Assembly (NCBI GenBank): GCA_011109175.1
Contig: RDEW01000045.1
Span: 239,417 to 303,416, forward strand
Source: Dicyema japonicum
Lineage: Eukaryota; Dicyemida; Rhombozoa; Dicyemidae
Reading direction: 5' to 3'
Length of the DNA stretch: 64,000 bases
The position numbers and the translations under genes are program-made. The stretch's first letter is position 1. Each line of letters begins with the position of its first letter. Of the stretch, positions 11,558-22,175 are shown piece after piece. The notes below the pieces were generated by a model. That model made no database searches, was not told the origin of the DNA, and saw nothing but the letters and a program-made list of their open reading frames with translations.

Positions 11558-13369
11558 ATGTCTTCTTCGTATTGCTTACCAGTTTCTCCCCTCACTCTTG
11601 GATCCCTCAACTGCCGAGGCCTCAATCAGTGCTACAAGAAACAACAATTGGCGCGTGATCTGAGTAAATACAACATCTCTGTCTGTTGTTTGCAAGAGAC
11701 GAAAATAACCGAACAATCTGCAGAACTGTTTCAGAATTTTTACCTTTTGACCCTCACACCAGACTGCAGGCACTATGGGCTCGGATTTGCTGTTCATCGG
11801 CACTTGTTTCACTGTGTCTCAAGAGTATGGGCAGTATCTGACCGTGTCGCGGTGTTACAAATCAAATGCGGAAACAAACTCAACTCAGTGATCTCCATCA
11901 TAAATGTATATGCCCCAACCGGAGCACGTGTATCAACGAATATCGAAGAACTGGATACGTTTTACTCTACTCTCACAAGTGTGTACAACTCACTTTCATC
12001 CTCTTACTTTCTTTTTATCGCCGGGGACTGGAACGCCAGGGCCGGAAAAGCAAGACCTGGTGAAACGTGTATTGGATCCCACGGTAGAAACCGCCGTAAC
12101 ATCCCCGGAGAGGCATTAATACAATTTTGCACGGCATTCAACCTACTCATATGCAACACTTGTTTCAAGCACCCGGCAAGACACAGGACCACGTGGGTTG
12201 GTACCAGAAAAGGCAAATCTGGAAACACAGTCAATATATACAATCAGATCGACTATATTATCTGCAAGCAACATCAGAAGGCCCTCCTACAGGACTCGAG
12301 ATCTTACGGTGGACTTGAAACAAGTAGCGATCATAAACTTGTGGTCGCCCGGCTAGTACTTAAAAGAATCCATGGAATACACGGGAAACACAAAGGCCTT
12401 ACCTCAGTACGTTTCGACACTGAGAGGTTACGCTACGAAGAATCCACCAAATGTCGTTATAGTGCAGTTCTGAGAGATAGCATCAACAGTATTAACCAAA
12501 ATCAGCCGACAAACAGCTTATGGGATGAAATAGTGGTTGCTATCCAAAACACAGCCTTTAGTGTGCTTGGTCACATCACCAAATCTCGTCACAAACAATG
12601 TAATCCGGATATCGGACAACTCTCTGTAACACAGAAAGAGCTCAGACTCCGGATGGAAAACACAAACGCTCCGGAAGATATCAAAGTACTGCGCACCCAG
12701 AGAGGGAGAGTCTTAACGAAGATCAAACAAATACAAAGATTCCTTGCCAAAAATGAAGCTGAGGAGAAAATCTCAGACATATTAAAGTACAAGAACGGAC
12801 CAAGAATGTTCAAAGCAATCCGGCTTCTTAGCAGAGAAAACTGTCCAATTTCGTTAACTGTCCATGACAACCTTGGTCACGACGTTATCGGGACCATTAA
12901 CAAAGCAAACGTTCTGGCATCCCATTTTGACCTTATGTTCAACAAACAGGACGCGGCTGACCAAGCAATGAAATCTCGGAAGTCTTACAAGTACACTCTA
13001 ACTAGCCCTATTACCATATCCGAAACTCAACAAGCTATTAAAAAATTAAATACCGGAAGATCTGCCGGACCAGACTTCATTACTGCAGAACTTTTACAAT
13101 ACGGCCCGGAGGAGCTAATTGAAATGATTACTAACATTTTCAACCGGTCTCTCGAGGGTGCAGATGAACTGGAACTGGGAAAAGGGTGGCTAATTCCACT
13201 ACAAAAACCGGGAAAAAGTAAAGGCCCCCCACAACTTCAGACCTATTATACTCCTAACCTCCATACGAAAAACATTATCCCTCATTGCTTTAAACCGAAT
13301 AAAGGAGAGGGTGAACATATTTCTTTCGGACGGCCAAAGTGGATTCCGGACGGGCAGGTCCACGGCTGA
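11558..13369 (+). CDS. APE-type endonuclease and start of reverse transcriptase (family A)
   Basis: A 603-codon open frame. Residues 10-250 form an apurinic/apyrimidinic-type endonuclease: LGSLNCRGL near residue 15, LQETKI (catalytic E), NVYAPTG, GDWNARAG and SSDHKLVVARL (catalytic D-H pair). It nicks target DNA to prime reverse transcription. A linker follows, then reverse transcriptase fingers (GRSAGPDFITAELL near residue 500, LIPLQKPGKSKGP). The frame is lost after the fingers, near 13270-13370. The endonuclease domain looks intact. Confidence 0.85.
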   Translation: MSSSYCLPVSPLTLGSLNCRGLNQCYKKQQLARDLSKYNISVCCLQETKITEQSAELFQNFYLLTLTPDCRHYGLGFAVHRHLFHCVSRVWAVSDRVAVLQIKCGNKLNSVISIINVYAPTGARVSTNIEELDTFYSTLTSVYNSLSSSYFLFIAGDWNARAGKARPGETCIGSHGRNRRNIPGEALIQFCTAFNLLICNTCFKHPARHRTTWVGTRKGKSGNTVNIYNQIDYIICKQHQKALLQDSRSYGGLETSSDHKLVVARLVLKRIHGIHGKHKGLTSVRFDTERLRYEESTKCRYSAVLRDSINSINQNQPTNSLWDEIVVAIQNTAFSVLGHITKSRHKQCNPDIGQLSVTQKELRLRMENTNAPEDIKVLRTQRGRVLTKIKQIQRFLAKNEAEEKISDILKYKNGPRMFKAIRLLSRENCPISLTVHDNLGHDVIGTINKANVLASHFDLMFNKQDAADQAMKSRKSYKYTLTSPITISETQQAIKKLNTGRSAGPDFITAELLQYGPEELIEMITNIFNRSLEGADELELGKGWLIPLQKPGKSKGPPQLQTYYTPNLHTKNIIPHCFKPNKGEGEHISFGRPKWIPDGQVHG

Positions 13370-14048
13370 CGTGGTATGGGGGCACAGGTGGTATTGTGCC
13401 CTGTGCCAAATATGGTTCTTAACCGTTAACACCGATAAAACAGAGTTCACAACACTTACACGCAATGATCGAAGATCGGACGAGTCTTGGAGAAAGCAAA
13501 AGAAGGTGGGTTCGCTTCTCGGGGACTCAGAAGATGTTTCTCGGAGGAAAATCCTCGCAATGTGTGCACTAAAGAAAGTATCGAATATGTGGGGTCATAA
13601 GAAGAGGATGGGATTAAACAACAAACTCAGAATATATAAGGCTTTTGTCATCCCCGTCCTGACCTACAATTCAGGCACTTGGGGAATCTCTAAACAAGAG
13701 ATGGACCGTCTTGACGCTTTCCACAGGACACAATTGAAATCAGTAATCAAGATCAAGTGGCCTAAGAAGATCTCAAACAATGACCTCTACTCGAAGTGCA
13801 AATCTGGTATACTATCCGAGGAGATCTTCAGATCAAGATGGAGTCTCTTTGGACATATCTTACGTCTAAATGCTCAAGTACCCGCGAATATCGCCATGGA
13901 AAACTACTTAATGCATACGGGAGCCGGTTTCCGTGGAAGACCAAGAGTCACACTCCCAACTATTTTGAATGGAGACCTGTCGGCTGTGGGACTGAAGCTC
14001 ACTTCCGCAGACGACCTAGATACCTTAAGGGAACTGGGCACGAAGTAG
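13311..14048 (+). pseudogene. Family A reverse transcriptase, C-terminal part after internal deletion
   Basis: The frame starts in fingers/palm (SGFRTGRSTADVVWGHRW) and jumps directly to the post-catalytic region (VNTDKTEFT, GSLLGDSEDVSRRK). The motif A aspartate, the SPLLF box and the YADD box seen in copy A2 (56640-56945) are missing. The thumb and C-terminal region follow: VIPVLTYNSGTWG, SLFGHILRLN and FRGRPRVTLP, the family A signature. Catalytically dead. Confidence 0.85.
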
Positions 14049-14151
14049 AGGGTCCTGGAAAAGGCTGATAGAGAGGATGGCTAGAAATACGGCACAAGGG
14101 AGGCTTGACTTCTCGGGAGTGCTTTAAATAATAATAAATAATATCATAATT

Positions 14152-14412
14152 GATAAGATTAGTTATCAAAATATGCATAAACAGAGTTTATTAAGGATAG
14201 ATAAAGTTGTTTGTAAATAATCAAATTTATAAAACGATTGATAGGATGTTTGATAAACTAGAGTCAATTAAGGTTTTTTGAGTTCACTTAAGCCTCTAAT
14301 CTCACTACAAATGTAATTCCCATTCTTCATAATTTAGAGACTGCACAATCTCTGTCAAAACGTTTGATATGCTGTAGTTTGATTAATAAAAGTCCTGAAA
14401 AAATTTGAGAAG
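14152..14412. other. AT-rich spacer between two family A copies
   Basis: No coding frame or repeat recognised; begins after the right target duplication of A1 (14141-14151). Confidence 0.5.
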
Positions 14413-15575
14413 TCAGACGAATCTAATTTGAATAGGAAAATTATTATTATAATTCACATTCGCAATAAGAAGGTTATGTACTACATTCATTTTAAGATCA
14501 ATGTTCATTATTGGCTTCTTTCTAAAAGCTCCTGAGAAGAGGAAGTATGATTCCATAATATCGCAAGCAAGAACGGCATGATTCATCCGTAATATGTGCC
14601 TAAATAACCCCCATCGGGTAATTATTGTATCCAAGTGCTCCGATTTGCAGATTATGTATGTTCTCGGTTTTCGATCACCATAGTGTATCCTCAATAGAGT
14701 CCTTTGTTTTCTGTGAAAAGCATTCAAGTTATATGTCCGAGTTAGTCCACACGTTCCCAAATTGTAGAGCAGTATTGGTAGAACGAAAGAATTGTATAAT
14801 CGTACATTTGCTGGTCTTGAGACATGCACGTATCTTAGCCATGTCGATTATAGTTTCTTCAGTGCTATTGTTGACAACATATTTCTTCCAAGTCGCCAAG
14901 CAAAGACCTGACTTTTTTTGCTCTTATACGAATTCCATTGGTAAGTTTGCTTCATCGTTTGATTGTAATAAGGTCGGTATTTTGTTCGTTCATTTTCAGA
15001 AACCACTTTTCAAATACTACAGGAGCATGATTAAGAGCAATTCTGATATGATTGATTGTCCTCGGAAATAACATTCATGTCATCGTCATCTGCATATATT
15101 ATTTCCAACAAATTTTTGCTTTCGAGTAAAGAGTAGCTTTTAGATAAACAACAAAAAGAATTGGTGATAGTGAGTCACCTTTTGGAGTTGCAAGATACGT
15201 TTTAAATTTGCAAGAGCGTATGCGTTTTCATTTGCGAAACTTCCGTGTTTGAAAGTAGAACCATGGTTAAACTGTTTAGCAACGTTTCTAGTAGTCACAC
15301 GAGCTTTCCTCTACGAACAGTATCAAAAGTTCTCGTTGAATCAATCCCCAGAATATAACTGCCTTTTGAACCTTTGCGTCATAGCGTACATCCATCTATG
15401 TGACCACACAATATCCAAAGTAGACTTCCCTCTTCTGAATCTACTTTGTCCCAGCAACAAGGACTCATCTGCAGTAGGTTTTGTGAAACAAATACAGTCC
15501 GACCTCGTTTCGGAGCATTCTTCATTGGGAGTCTTTTTTCCAGCATTACTTTCCAAATATAAAAATTTTCTGGAG
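14413..15575 (-). mobile_element. Family A LINE copy A5, 5'-truncated and broken
   Basis: On the minus strand 15540-15345 reads SRFRRGKSTLDIVWSHRW, the pre-motif A region. The frame is then interrupted through 15300-14840. 14829-14413 gives the thumb and C-terminal signature (YNSFVLPILLYNLGTCGL, WGLFRHILRMN). Endonuclease and N-terminus are absent. It abuts a pogo fragment on its 5' side. Confidence 0.75.
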
Positions 15576-16473
15576 CCCCAAACCGGGCAAATATAATAAA
15601 CCTCGCTGTTTCGAAAATTTCGATTTTGAAGATTTTGGTGTTTTATATTCAGCTTTCCAAAAGTGCATGGATGACTGGGAACAATTTTAAAAGCTTGTTA
15701 TGCAAGCTAAATGAGAAATTGGTTACTCAACAAAGAAAAAATATTATGCAGAATGTCATAAAACTATTGAATGCTCCAATATTGAATTCTTTTTTTGCAT
15801 AAAAATACGACACCATATACACAGTCATTAGATATGAGGATCATATACTCAAATTTGTTAATCGAATTTTTATGTCTTCAGGACATCGAAAGTGATCTTA
15901 AAAAAACGTCTTTTAAAACTAAACCTTCGTCAGGTTGTAATGCTGATTTCAAAAAGTTAGAATGAAGAAACAGAAATTTTAATCACAGATTGTTGGAAAC
16001 AAATTGAAAAAAATCGTGACTTTTTAAATATTGATGATCGCCTAGCTGATGAAATAATGACCGAAGCTACAAATGAAATATTAACCGAGGCTGATGATGA
16101 AGAAACTATTGAATGCGACACTTTTATCTATAATAAAGATATAGCTGAAAACGAGGACGTGACAGAGAAACAAATTCTGGAAACTTTGAATAGTCTGGAA
16201 CAGAATATTTCCTGCATAACACTAAAGTCATTAAAAAAATCTACGAATTCCGAATGACAGTAATGAGAAACATCCGAAATGGTTACAAAATTGGAGGAAA
16301 AATAACCAATTACTTCGTTAAAGAGCAACTTGATAGATACTATTAATCAGATAATTAAATTTCTTACCTTTTTACATTTATATGGTTTAAATTAAAAGAT
16401 TTTAGAATGGAAAAAACAATAACCTTTGTTTCGGGGCACCCCTGCACAAAGTTCCCAAACCGGGGTTACACTG
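15576..16473 (+). mobile_element. pogo/Tigger-like transposase fragment (catalytic core and C-terminus)
   Basis: Plus frames read GKYNKPRCFENF (compare the GKxxxPRCF box of pogo transposases), then after a frame slip SKSAWMTGNNFKSLL and LVTQQRKNIM, the segment before the second catalytic aspartate; that aspartate seems replaced. About 15985-16257 is an acidic C-terminal frame (ITDCWKQIEKN, EADDEETIECD). The right end, read on the minus strand, starts CAGTGTAACCCCGG just inside a TA (16474-16475), as expected for a pogo terminus. The N-terminal DNA-binding part is missing. Confidence 0.65.
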
Positions 16474-16488
16474 TACATAGACATTCTC

Positions 16489-17199
16489 ATTGACTCTCTT
16501 GCGTGTAGCAGTGTTCACAATTAAGTCACTAGATAAGAGTCTGTAACTGTAAATTTAAGATTACAGATTATGTAATCTATCTCATTGTAGATGGGAACTG
16601 TCTCCCCATTCTGATTTTCCTTAGTCTCACCCAATTAGACATATGTTTTGTCGAATGTTTGAATGCCATGTTACACATAATTTAATTTATTAACCCCGGA
16701 TGTTACACATAAGAATATCAAATGCACAGAACAAGTCAACCAGAGCTGCACCATAAGGATTTTCATTCCTTTGCTATGAATAAAATTTACATCTCTACCA
16801 CACGTTCCCACTTTTGCGTTCCAATCGCCTGCAAATAAAGTAAGGGGGAAGCATATCTCCCAAGATTCTAGTATAAATTTTCAATTTCTTAAGAACATTT
16901 CATTGCTATAACCATTCTCGTTTTCCGGTTGTTAATTGTAAATCTTCTATCCTGTTACTTACACTCCAGCACTTTTGAATCGAGTTGGCATATCATTTAT
17001 GGATCACAAACCCATAGTATTGTCGACATTCTGGGTTTAGGAAGATTTACCTGTATGATCCTACTTAGTCCTTTAGCTTAGTCTCTTAGAGGCAATCTAC
17101 TGAAACTCCATAACGGACGAAACTCCATAACTCAGATAAGTTCTTCGAAGAGAAAAGGATATTCCTCCAACGCTGAGAGTCACAAGTAAAATTTCTTCA
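16489..17199 (-). mobile_element. Endonuclease fragment of an APE-type LINE plus spacer
   Basis: The minus strand around 16845-16730 reads LFAGDWNAKVGTCGRD, the GDWNA box of the family A endonuclease, and continues in broken frame to about 16690. The remaining sequence up to 17199 has only weak LINE-like traces. A short piece at 16681-16700 (TTTATTAACCCCGG) resembles the end of the dispersed D repeat. Confidence 0.5.
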
Positions 17200-17460
17200 G
17201 GGTGTTTTGTAGACATTGGTGCAGTTTAGAACAGATTATTCGGCATGTGTGAAAAATAAATAATTTAAGTACCACGTCATCAGTTCGACCAAAAAGAGGA
17301 AGGCCTAGAGTCACCCTCCCTGTGGCTCTAGACAAGCATCTTAATGGAAATAAAGAAAACTTAAATCTGCAGAAGACCTAGAAGATCTACGGGAAGATGC
17401 GCAAAGCAGAGGGCGAAGTAGACGCCTAGTGAAGCAAATTTCGAAACGTGTGACACAAAC
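17200..17460 (+). mobile_element. Family A LINE 3' end fragment
   Basis: A plus frame reads RPKRGRPRVTLPVALDKHL, the C-terminal RGRPRVTLP signature of family A, followed by a leucine/aspartate-rich tail (SAEDLEDLRED in broken frame). The endonuclease and reverse transcriptase are absent. Confidence 0.65.
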
Positions 17461-17489
17461 GGGAACTTAGTTAATGTAACGTTCTTTGG

Positions 17490-17690
17490 TTCCTGATGTG
17501 TTAAACAGTGACTTCATCTTTTTCTCGGCGTTGCTCCCTCGTGCCCGCGCATAATTGTTACAAAACGGGCTGACTGAATTTACGAGCACATTATGGAGTC
17601 TAGTCTCATAAGAACATTCAGAGTCGTCGTTCCGGTTCGGCGATTTCTAACGCTCCGTTATTCTGATAGCCCTAAATTTATAATTTGATG
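17490..17690 (+). repeat. Inverted relative of the window start (family C 3' region)
   Basis: The reverse complement of about 17525-17680 resembles 1-140, sharing TTATGAGACTAGACTCC and a GCGGGCACG-containing block. It therefore appears to be the 3' part of a family C LINE in the opposite orientation. Confidence 0.6.
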
Positions 17691-17899
17691 ATGATTAATA
17701 GATTCTTGAAATTTATAATCTCAAAATAATTATTCAACTTTTTTGAAATAATATAATTTAAATAAATGGAGGAAAAAGGGTAATTTTAATTTGAATATTC
17801 TATTTTCAAAAATTTGATTGTTGTTAATTTCGATTTTCAGACCTGGAGGAGATCGATGCTTCCCTCAGAGACATCCTCGGGAAATACATGCGGACAATC

Positions 17900-18970
17900 T
17901 TTCGTTTCCGTATGGGGAAGGTCATCCGCGCATGACAAGTCTGATTTTGAGTAAAATAATGCATAGAAAAAGTTTATGCGATGTCGAGCGAAGTGTAGGT
18001 ACTAGGAAAATCGTACCTACTACAATCGGAAAATCAATGCTCTCCAGCGAGTAATTAAGAAGGGATTTGTGGAACCGGAGAGTGAAAGATAGAAGAGGGC
18101 AGCGAAAGGGTGAATCCCGACTTTTGGATGAGCTGAAGAGCTTGTCGGGTAGAGGGAAGGATTCTTCTACCCGTACCTTGTGTCGCTCGGATGGTTCTAA
18201 AACTTCGGATTCAGCCAAAATTGCTGAGATATCTGCAGCAAATTTTGGTTCCATTTCGATAATTCTTCCAAGTGAATTGGTCTAGAAGTCTGCCTGTCAG
18301 TGCATAATAAAAGACACCCTATCAGACCTTCAGATGGGGTTTCTAGAGGGGCCATCCTGTGGTGATTGCCTTTGTGGGTTGACCATTCATATCCGACTGG
18401 TGTAGTTAAGGTGGTGTTTAAGTACAGATAGTGATCTCGCATCCAATATAGTGCGGTTTACATAAGCGACTACTTTGTCCATGGAAGTAATACCATCCAG
18501 GTGCTGCAATAGATTGTCATTAAGTGTACGGTGAAGTCTCCAATCTGCGCGTTTGTAGTTGAATTGTTCTGGGGATCTCCTCCTAGTTGACGTTTCTCTC
18601 TTGATCTCCAAAAAAATGGAATTATGGTCGCTTCTTGAGTTGTAGGTGACTGACCAAGTCGATATTGCCGCCAGGGGGAGAACAAAGCGTGATGTCTGGA
18701 GAAGTTAGTTGGTCTGACTCCCTGAAGGAAGTTCTCGTATGTTTCCTTTGAAATCTGTTGAGATATAGGCCTTCTTTAACTTAACTTTCTTCTTAATCTT
18801 ATGTGTGGTAAAATAAATGTGCTCGACTTTTCTGGATTTACCACGAGCCCGTTCTTTAGAAGTCGAACAGGTCCAGGTTAATTTCAACGATATTATACTC
18901 CGAGCTCGCAAAAGATACATTCGTTTCGAGATATCACTATCTTTTTCCAATCCCTGGCTGTCTAACAAAG
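17900..18970 (-). mobile_element. Family C LINE remnant, endonuclease region
   Basis: The minus frame 18611-18387 reads RRSPEQFNYKRADWRLHR and VNRTILDARSLSVLKHHL, matching SYNYKAANWE and ILEARSLAIPKHPLN in the copy at 38490-38640. 18685-18470 and 18968-18705 hold upstream endonuclease pieces in other frames. Multiple frameshifts; no intact domain. Confidence 0.6.
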
Positions 18971-19004
18971 TTATTGTGGTTTGAAGTTCATCAGGATCTT
19001 CTCG

Positions 19005-19340
19005 ACTACCTCAAGCAGATCCTTATAGTCCTTGTGTCCACTTTCCGATAACGACATTCTATAAGACATTCACAAAGAATATTATATTGCGCGCATGACC
19101 TTTCTAAGATATTCAAGGCACTTTTTGCATTACTCACTGATACAAGGCGTGCGCACCATAGGTGATCATAGGCAACACCATGTTGTTTAACACTTTGGCC
19201 CAGACATCAAGGCTTAGCTGAAAAGCCTTCAACGCTTCTAATCTCTGCTCATCTAACATCTTAACGAGGGCAATGTGATCCAGGAAACTAAATTGGAGTT
19301 GCAAGTCACTCCAAGGTAGCTCATTTGCCCTATGACCTCT
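19005..19340 (-). mobile_element. Reverse transcriptase thumb fragment
   Basis: The minus strand reads SYLGVTCNSNLVSWDHIA (after one slip), then MLDEQRLEALKAFQL and VLPMITYGAHALYQ. YLGV and LPxxTYG are hallmarks of the thumb region of LINE reverse transcriptases. The family is uncertain. Confidence 0.6.
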
Positions 19341-19384
19341 ATTTCAATATTTGCCGAATTGGAAGGCTCCAGGTTGTGATGGGA

Positions 19385-20600
19385 TCTATAATTTCTTCAT
19401 TAAGAAATTTAATCATCTTTTATTTATTGACGATTTAAAACTTATTTCGACTAGTGAAGATGTTATTAGATGATGGAAATGTTAATTTGTACTTCAATGC
19501 TGTGGGGCTGGAAAGGAATCTAGAAAAGTCCGCTACAAATGTCTTGTTGTTATCAGATGAAGCCAAGGTGCTAGAGGGAATAAATGGATATAAATACATC
19601 GGTGTATTGGAAGGTCCTTCCGGACAAATTCAAAAGCCAGAAATGTTAAAAATAATTTCTTCGCAAGTAAACCAGAGAATTGAGAAATTGGTGAATACAA
19701 AACTAAATGCAGTGAATTTGTTTAGGGCTATTAACGAGCATGCTCTGTCTTTATATAACTATTATATTGGACTCATTAATGTGGAACCCTGTGAATACGA
19801 TTTGAATGACTCAGCTATCCGCACCATATTGATTAAACATCGAGTCAATCTCAAACCTGCATGCAAGCAGAGGCTTTATTTAACGAGGAATTACCTTGGG
19901 AGAGGGCTACGCTCAATTTCTCTTCTAAGTGAGAAGATGTTATATGGATTTTTTCATGATTTGAAACTCAGAAGTACTGTTTGCAGTTGAAGTGCCGCAA
20001 TTCTTCAAGCCGAAATTTCAGAGAAAACACATTTGGCATTAATTGAAGAATTTCTAAGGCACAAGTATTCTGTTTGCGACACTTCTGAGTTGGATACAAA
20101 ATTGATATAGAACATGCAAAAAGAAGGTTTAATGAATCAAATAAGATTGAAGAGTCTTCATTCCGTTATTTATAAGAATCATTCAGTGCAATCCATTGTA
20201 ATGAATGACTCAGTTGAAATCAGAGTTGACACCTTCATCAAAACGGACATAATTATTGAGCATAACAAGCCAGACTCGTTCGTTTTTGATTAAAAGAGAT
20301 ACAAAATTATCTTGGTCGAAGTGGGAATAACATCTTCCCAAAATCTGCAGCAGGTGGAATGCGAAAAGCTGAGGAAATATGACCTTCTTTCCAAAGAGCT
20401 GGAGTTGATACACCACACAGAGGTCAAGATTGTCCCGATTGTACTCACTTGGGATGGCCTAGTGACTTCGCATTCGTGGAAGTATGCCAGATCTCTGAAT
20501 ATAAGTGAAAGAACGTATGCGTATGTCCAATCGCTGGTAATCAAGAAGACTTTGGAGAGTATGATTGTATCATATAGAAAAGCTTTTATTTAATTTTAAT
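19385..20600 (+). mobile_element. Family B LINE copy, thumb and restriction-like endonuclease
   Basis: About 19400-19450 reads NHLLFIDDLKLISTSEDV, the IDD catalytic box. The frame 19454-19990 holds the thumb (GYKYIGVLEG, KLNAVNLFRAINEHALSLY), almost matching KLNAVNLFKAINEFALSLY at 59450. 20215-20593 carries the C-terminal nuclease, with PD in HNKPDSFVFD, LVEVGIT as the acidic strand and a following ECEKLRKY helix. This is the PD-(D/E)xK arrangement of R2/R4-like LINEs. Stops interrupt it (about 20107 and 20291). Confidence 0.75.
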
Positions 20601-20639
20601 TAAAATTTTAGGAGGAATAAGCAGGAATTTAATATTATC

Positions 20640-21384
20640 ATCGTATGCTCCCATGTTCCGGAATTCGCTCCTTAACAGGTATGGAGTCGTATGTATCTAC
20701 CCGTTAAGGGGCAAATTCCTATACTTTGCTTCCATACTCCCCGTATACCTAATATGAAGTGTGGAAAAATAATATTTATTACATGTTATTTCTAAGAGAG
20801 TGTCTGATAAATTCCAAAGAGTATCGTGGTATTCCTGTATTTAACTCTTTCGTGGAATCATGTTCACGATAATCCTGAAAGTTTTAATATAGAAGAATTG
20901 GATTCCAAAAAGTATTTAGGTATTCTTGGATTCTACACAGTTGTGGATTTAGATTTTCAAGAAAATCCAAATAGTTTTAATATGGAAGAATTGGAAGTTG
21001 TAGAAAATTCCGACATTTATAATAAAGGTTTTTTATTGTTATTTATTAGTAAAGATGATGAGTACCAGGTTAACTTTGAGAGGGTGATTTTGCAGTCTTC
21101 ATATCATAGAAGAATGAATAGGAAGATGGGAGTGCATCGATCAAATATGAGTTAGACGTTGGAGATATTTTATTCTATTTTTAATTACTTAAAGGTTCGT
21201 ATTCAAAAAGATTATGGGACAAATCCCTCACAATTTTGTCAAAGTCGAAGATAGTGCTGGGTCTATTAAGAAAGTTTATTCACGACGACTAAAAAATTCA
21301 AGACGACTTGAAATAATAGTAATTATCACTTGTTAATTCCTAATAATTGGTCTTAGTTAACTTTGATGTAATATATTATTTTTA
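20640..21384 (+). repeat. Dispersed repeat E, copy 1 (long)
   Basis: Nearly the same sequence as 34690-35100 over the block from TCTAAGAGAGTGTCTGAT through the frame MVFLYLTLSWNHVHDNPESF (20826). This copy is longer and duplicates the PESFNIEELD module as PNSFNMEELE. It ends in TTATTTTTATTTTTGAC, exactly where a family C reverse transcriptase piece starts. The protein is not recognised. It could be the 5' part of a mobile element or a separate short transposon. Confidence 0.6.
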
Positions 21385-22175
21385 TTTTTGACGATGATTG
21401 ACAGGCTTTCGACTATGTGTCAAGGCGGATTCTTACTTGGAAAATTTATCTAACAAAGATCCCCGGAAAACTCAAACTCTGGCTAGCTAACTTCTTTAGT
21501 GGTCGGAGGGGACGCGTCTGCATTGGCCAGTCAAGGTCTACTTCACGGCTTCTCCCTAACGGGGTTTCCCAAGGATCCCCTTTGTCTCCAGTTTTATTCA
21601 ACCTATTCATGGCGGACCTTTTCACTCCAGACTCCGAAAATGATATTATTCTAACTTATGCCGACGACATCGTCATTGCCTCACGCGATCAGGACATCCA
21701 AATTGCCACTTCGAAATTGCAAGAAAATCTGGACCGACTTGACAAATGGCTATCGAAGAATCGTTTAACTAGGGGGTCCTTACGGACATATACCATGTGT
21801 CTATTAATTTAGATTTTGTGCATATGCTCTGAAAAACAATCGACAATAATCCTTACTTTAAAACCCAACAAGGACCCGCGTAACCTAGGATCCTTGTGAC
21901 CAATTTCATTCCTCTGGGCTGCATCAAAGATCTTCAAGAGATGGACATACCCACATCTAAATTTCTTCAAATCTCAGCACAGCTTCAGCAGCAAATATTC
22001 AATCTCAACTCACATAATCGAGCTAACTGACTTTATTGCGGTTGGATTCAACAATCACAAATTACCACTCCGTACTATCCCGGCCTTTATCGACATTTGT
22101 AAGACGTTTTATAGGATCTCCCGGCACGTTGTTTGCAACAAGATAACTTCATCGAGTATTCCTTAATTTATAAGA
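21385..22175 (+). mobile_element. Family C reverse transcriptase in permuted order
   Basis: The first piece (21400-21812) starts at the end of motif A (AFDYVSRRIL), continues through KLWLANFFSGRRGRV, GVSQGSPLSPVLFNLF (motif B) and ILTYADDIVIA (motif C). The second piece (21850-22165) holds what should come before it: LKPNKDPRNLGSL fingers, SISTHIIELTDFI, then AFIDICKTFYRISRHVV (degraded motif A). The 5' half therefore lies 3' of the palm. Either two truncated tandem copies or a circular-like rearrangement. Confidence 0.75.

Larger units (their letters stand above)
11521..14140 (+). mobile_element. Family A LINE copy A1, full-length ends, core-deleted
   Basis: Bounded by an 11-bp duplication. 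The 5' end (GGTTGAGGTGGTGACG) is shared with copy A3 at about 33645, so both are complete at the 5' side. The 3' end is a TAA/AAT-rich tail (TAAATAATAATAAATA). The copy is 2620 bp against 3002 bp for A3; the difference is mainly a deletion near 13390-13420 that removes reverse transcriptase motifs A to C. The endonuclease remains one long open frame, unusual among the decayed elements here. Confidence 0.88.

Noticed and set aside
11576-12870. Several 60-90 codon frames on both strands within the family A endonuclease
   Set aside because: They are shadow frames of the 603-codon endonuclease frame and show no motif of their own.
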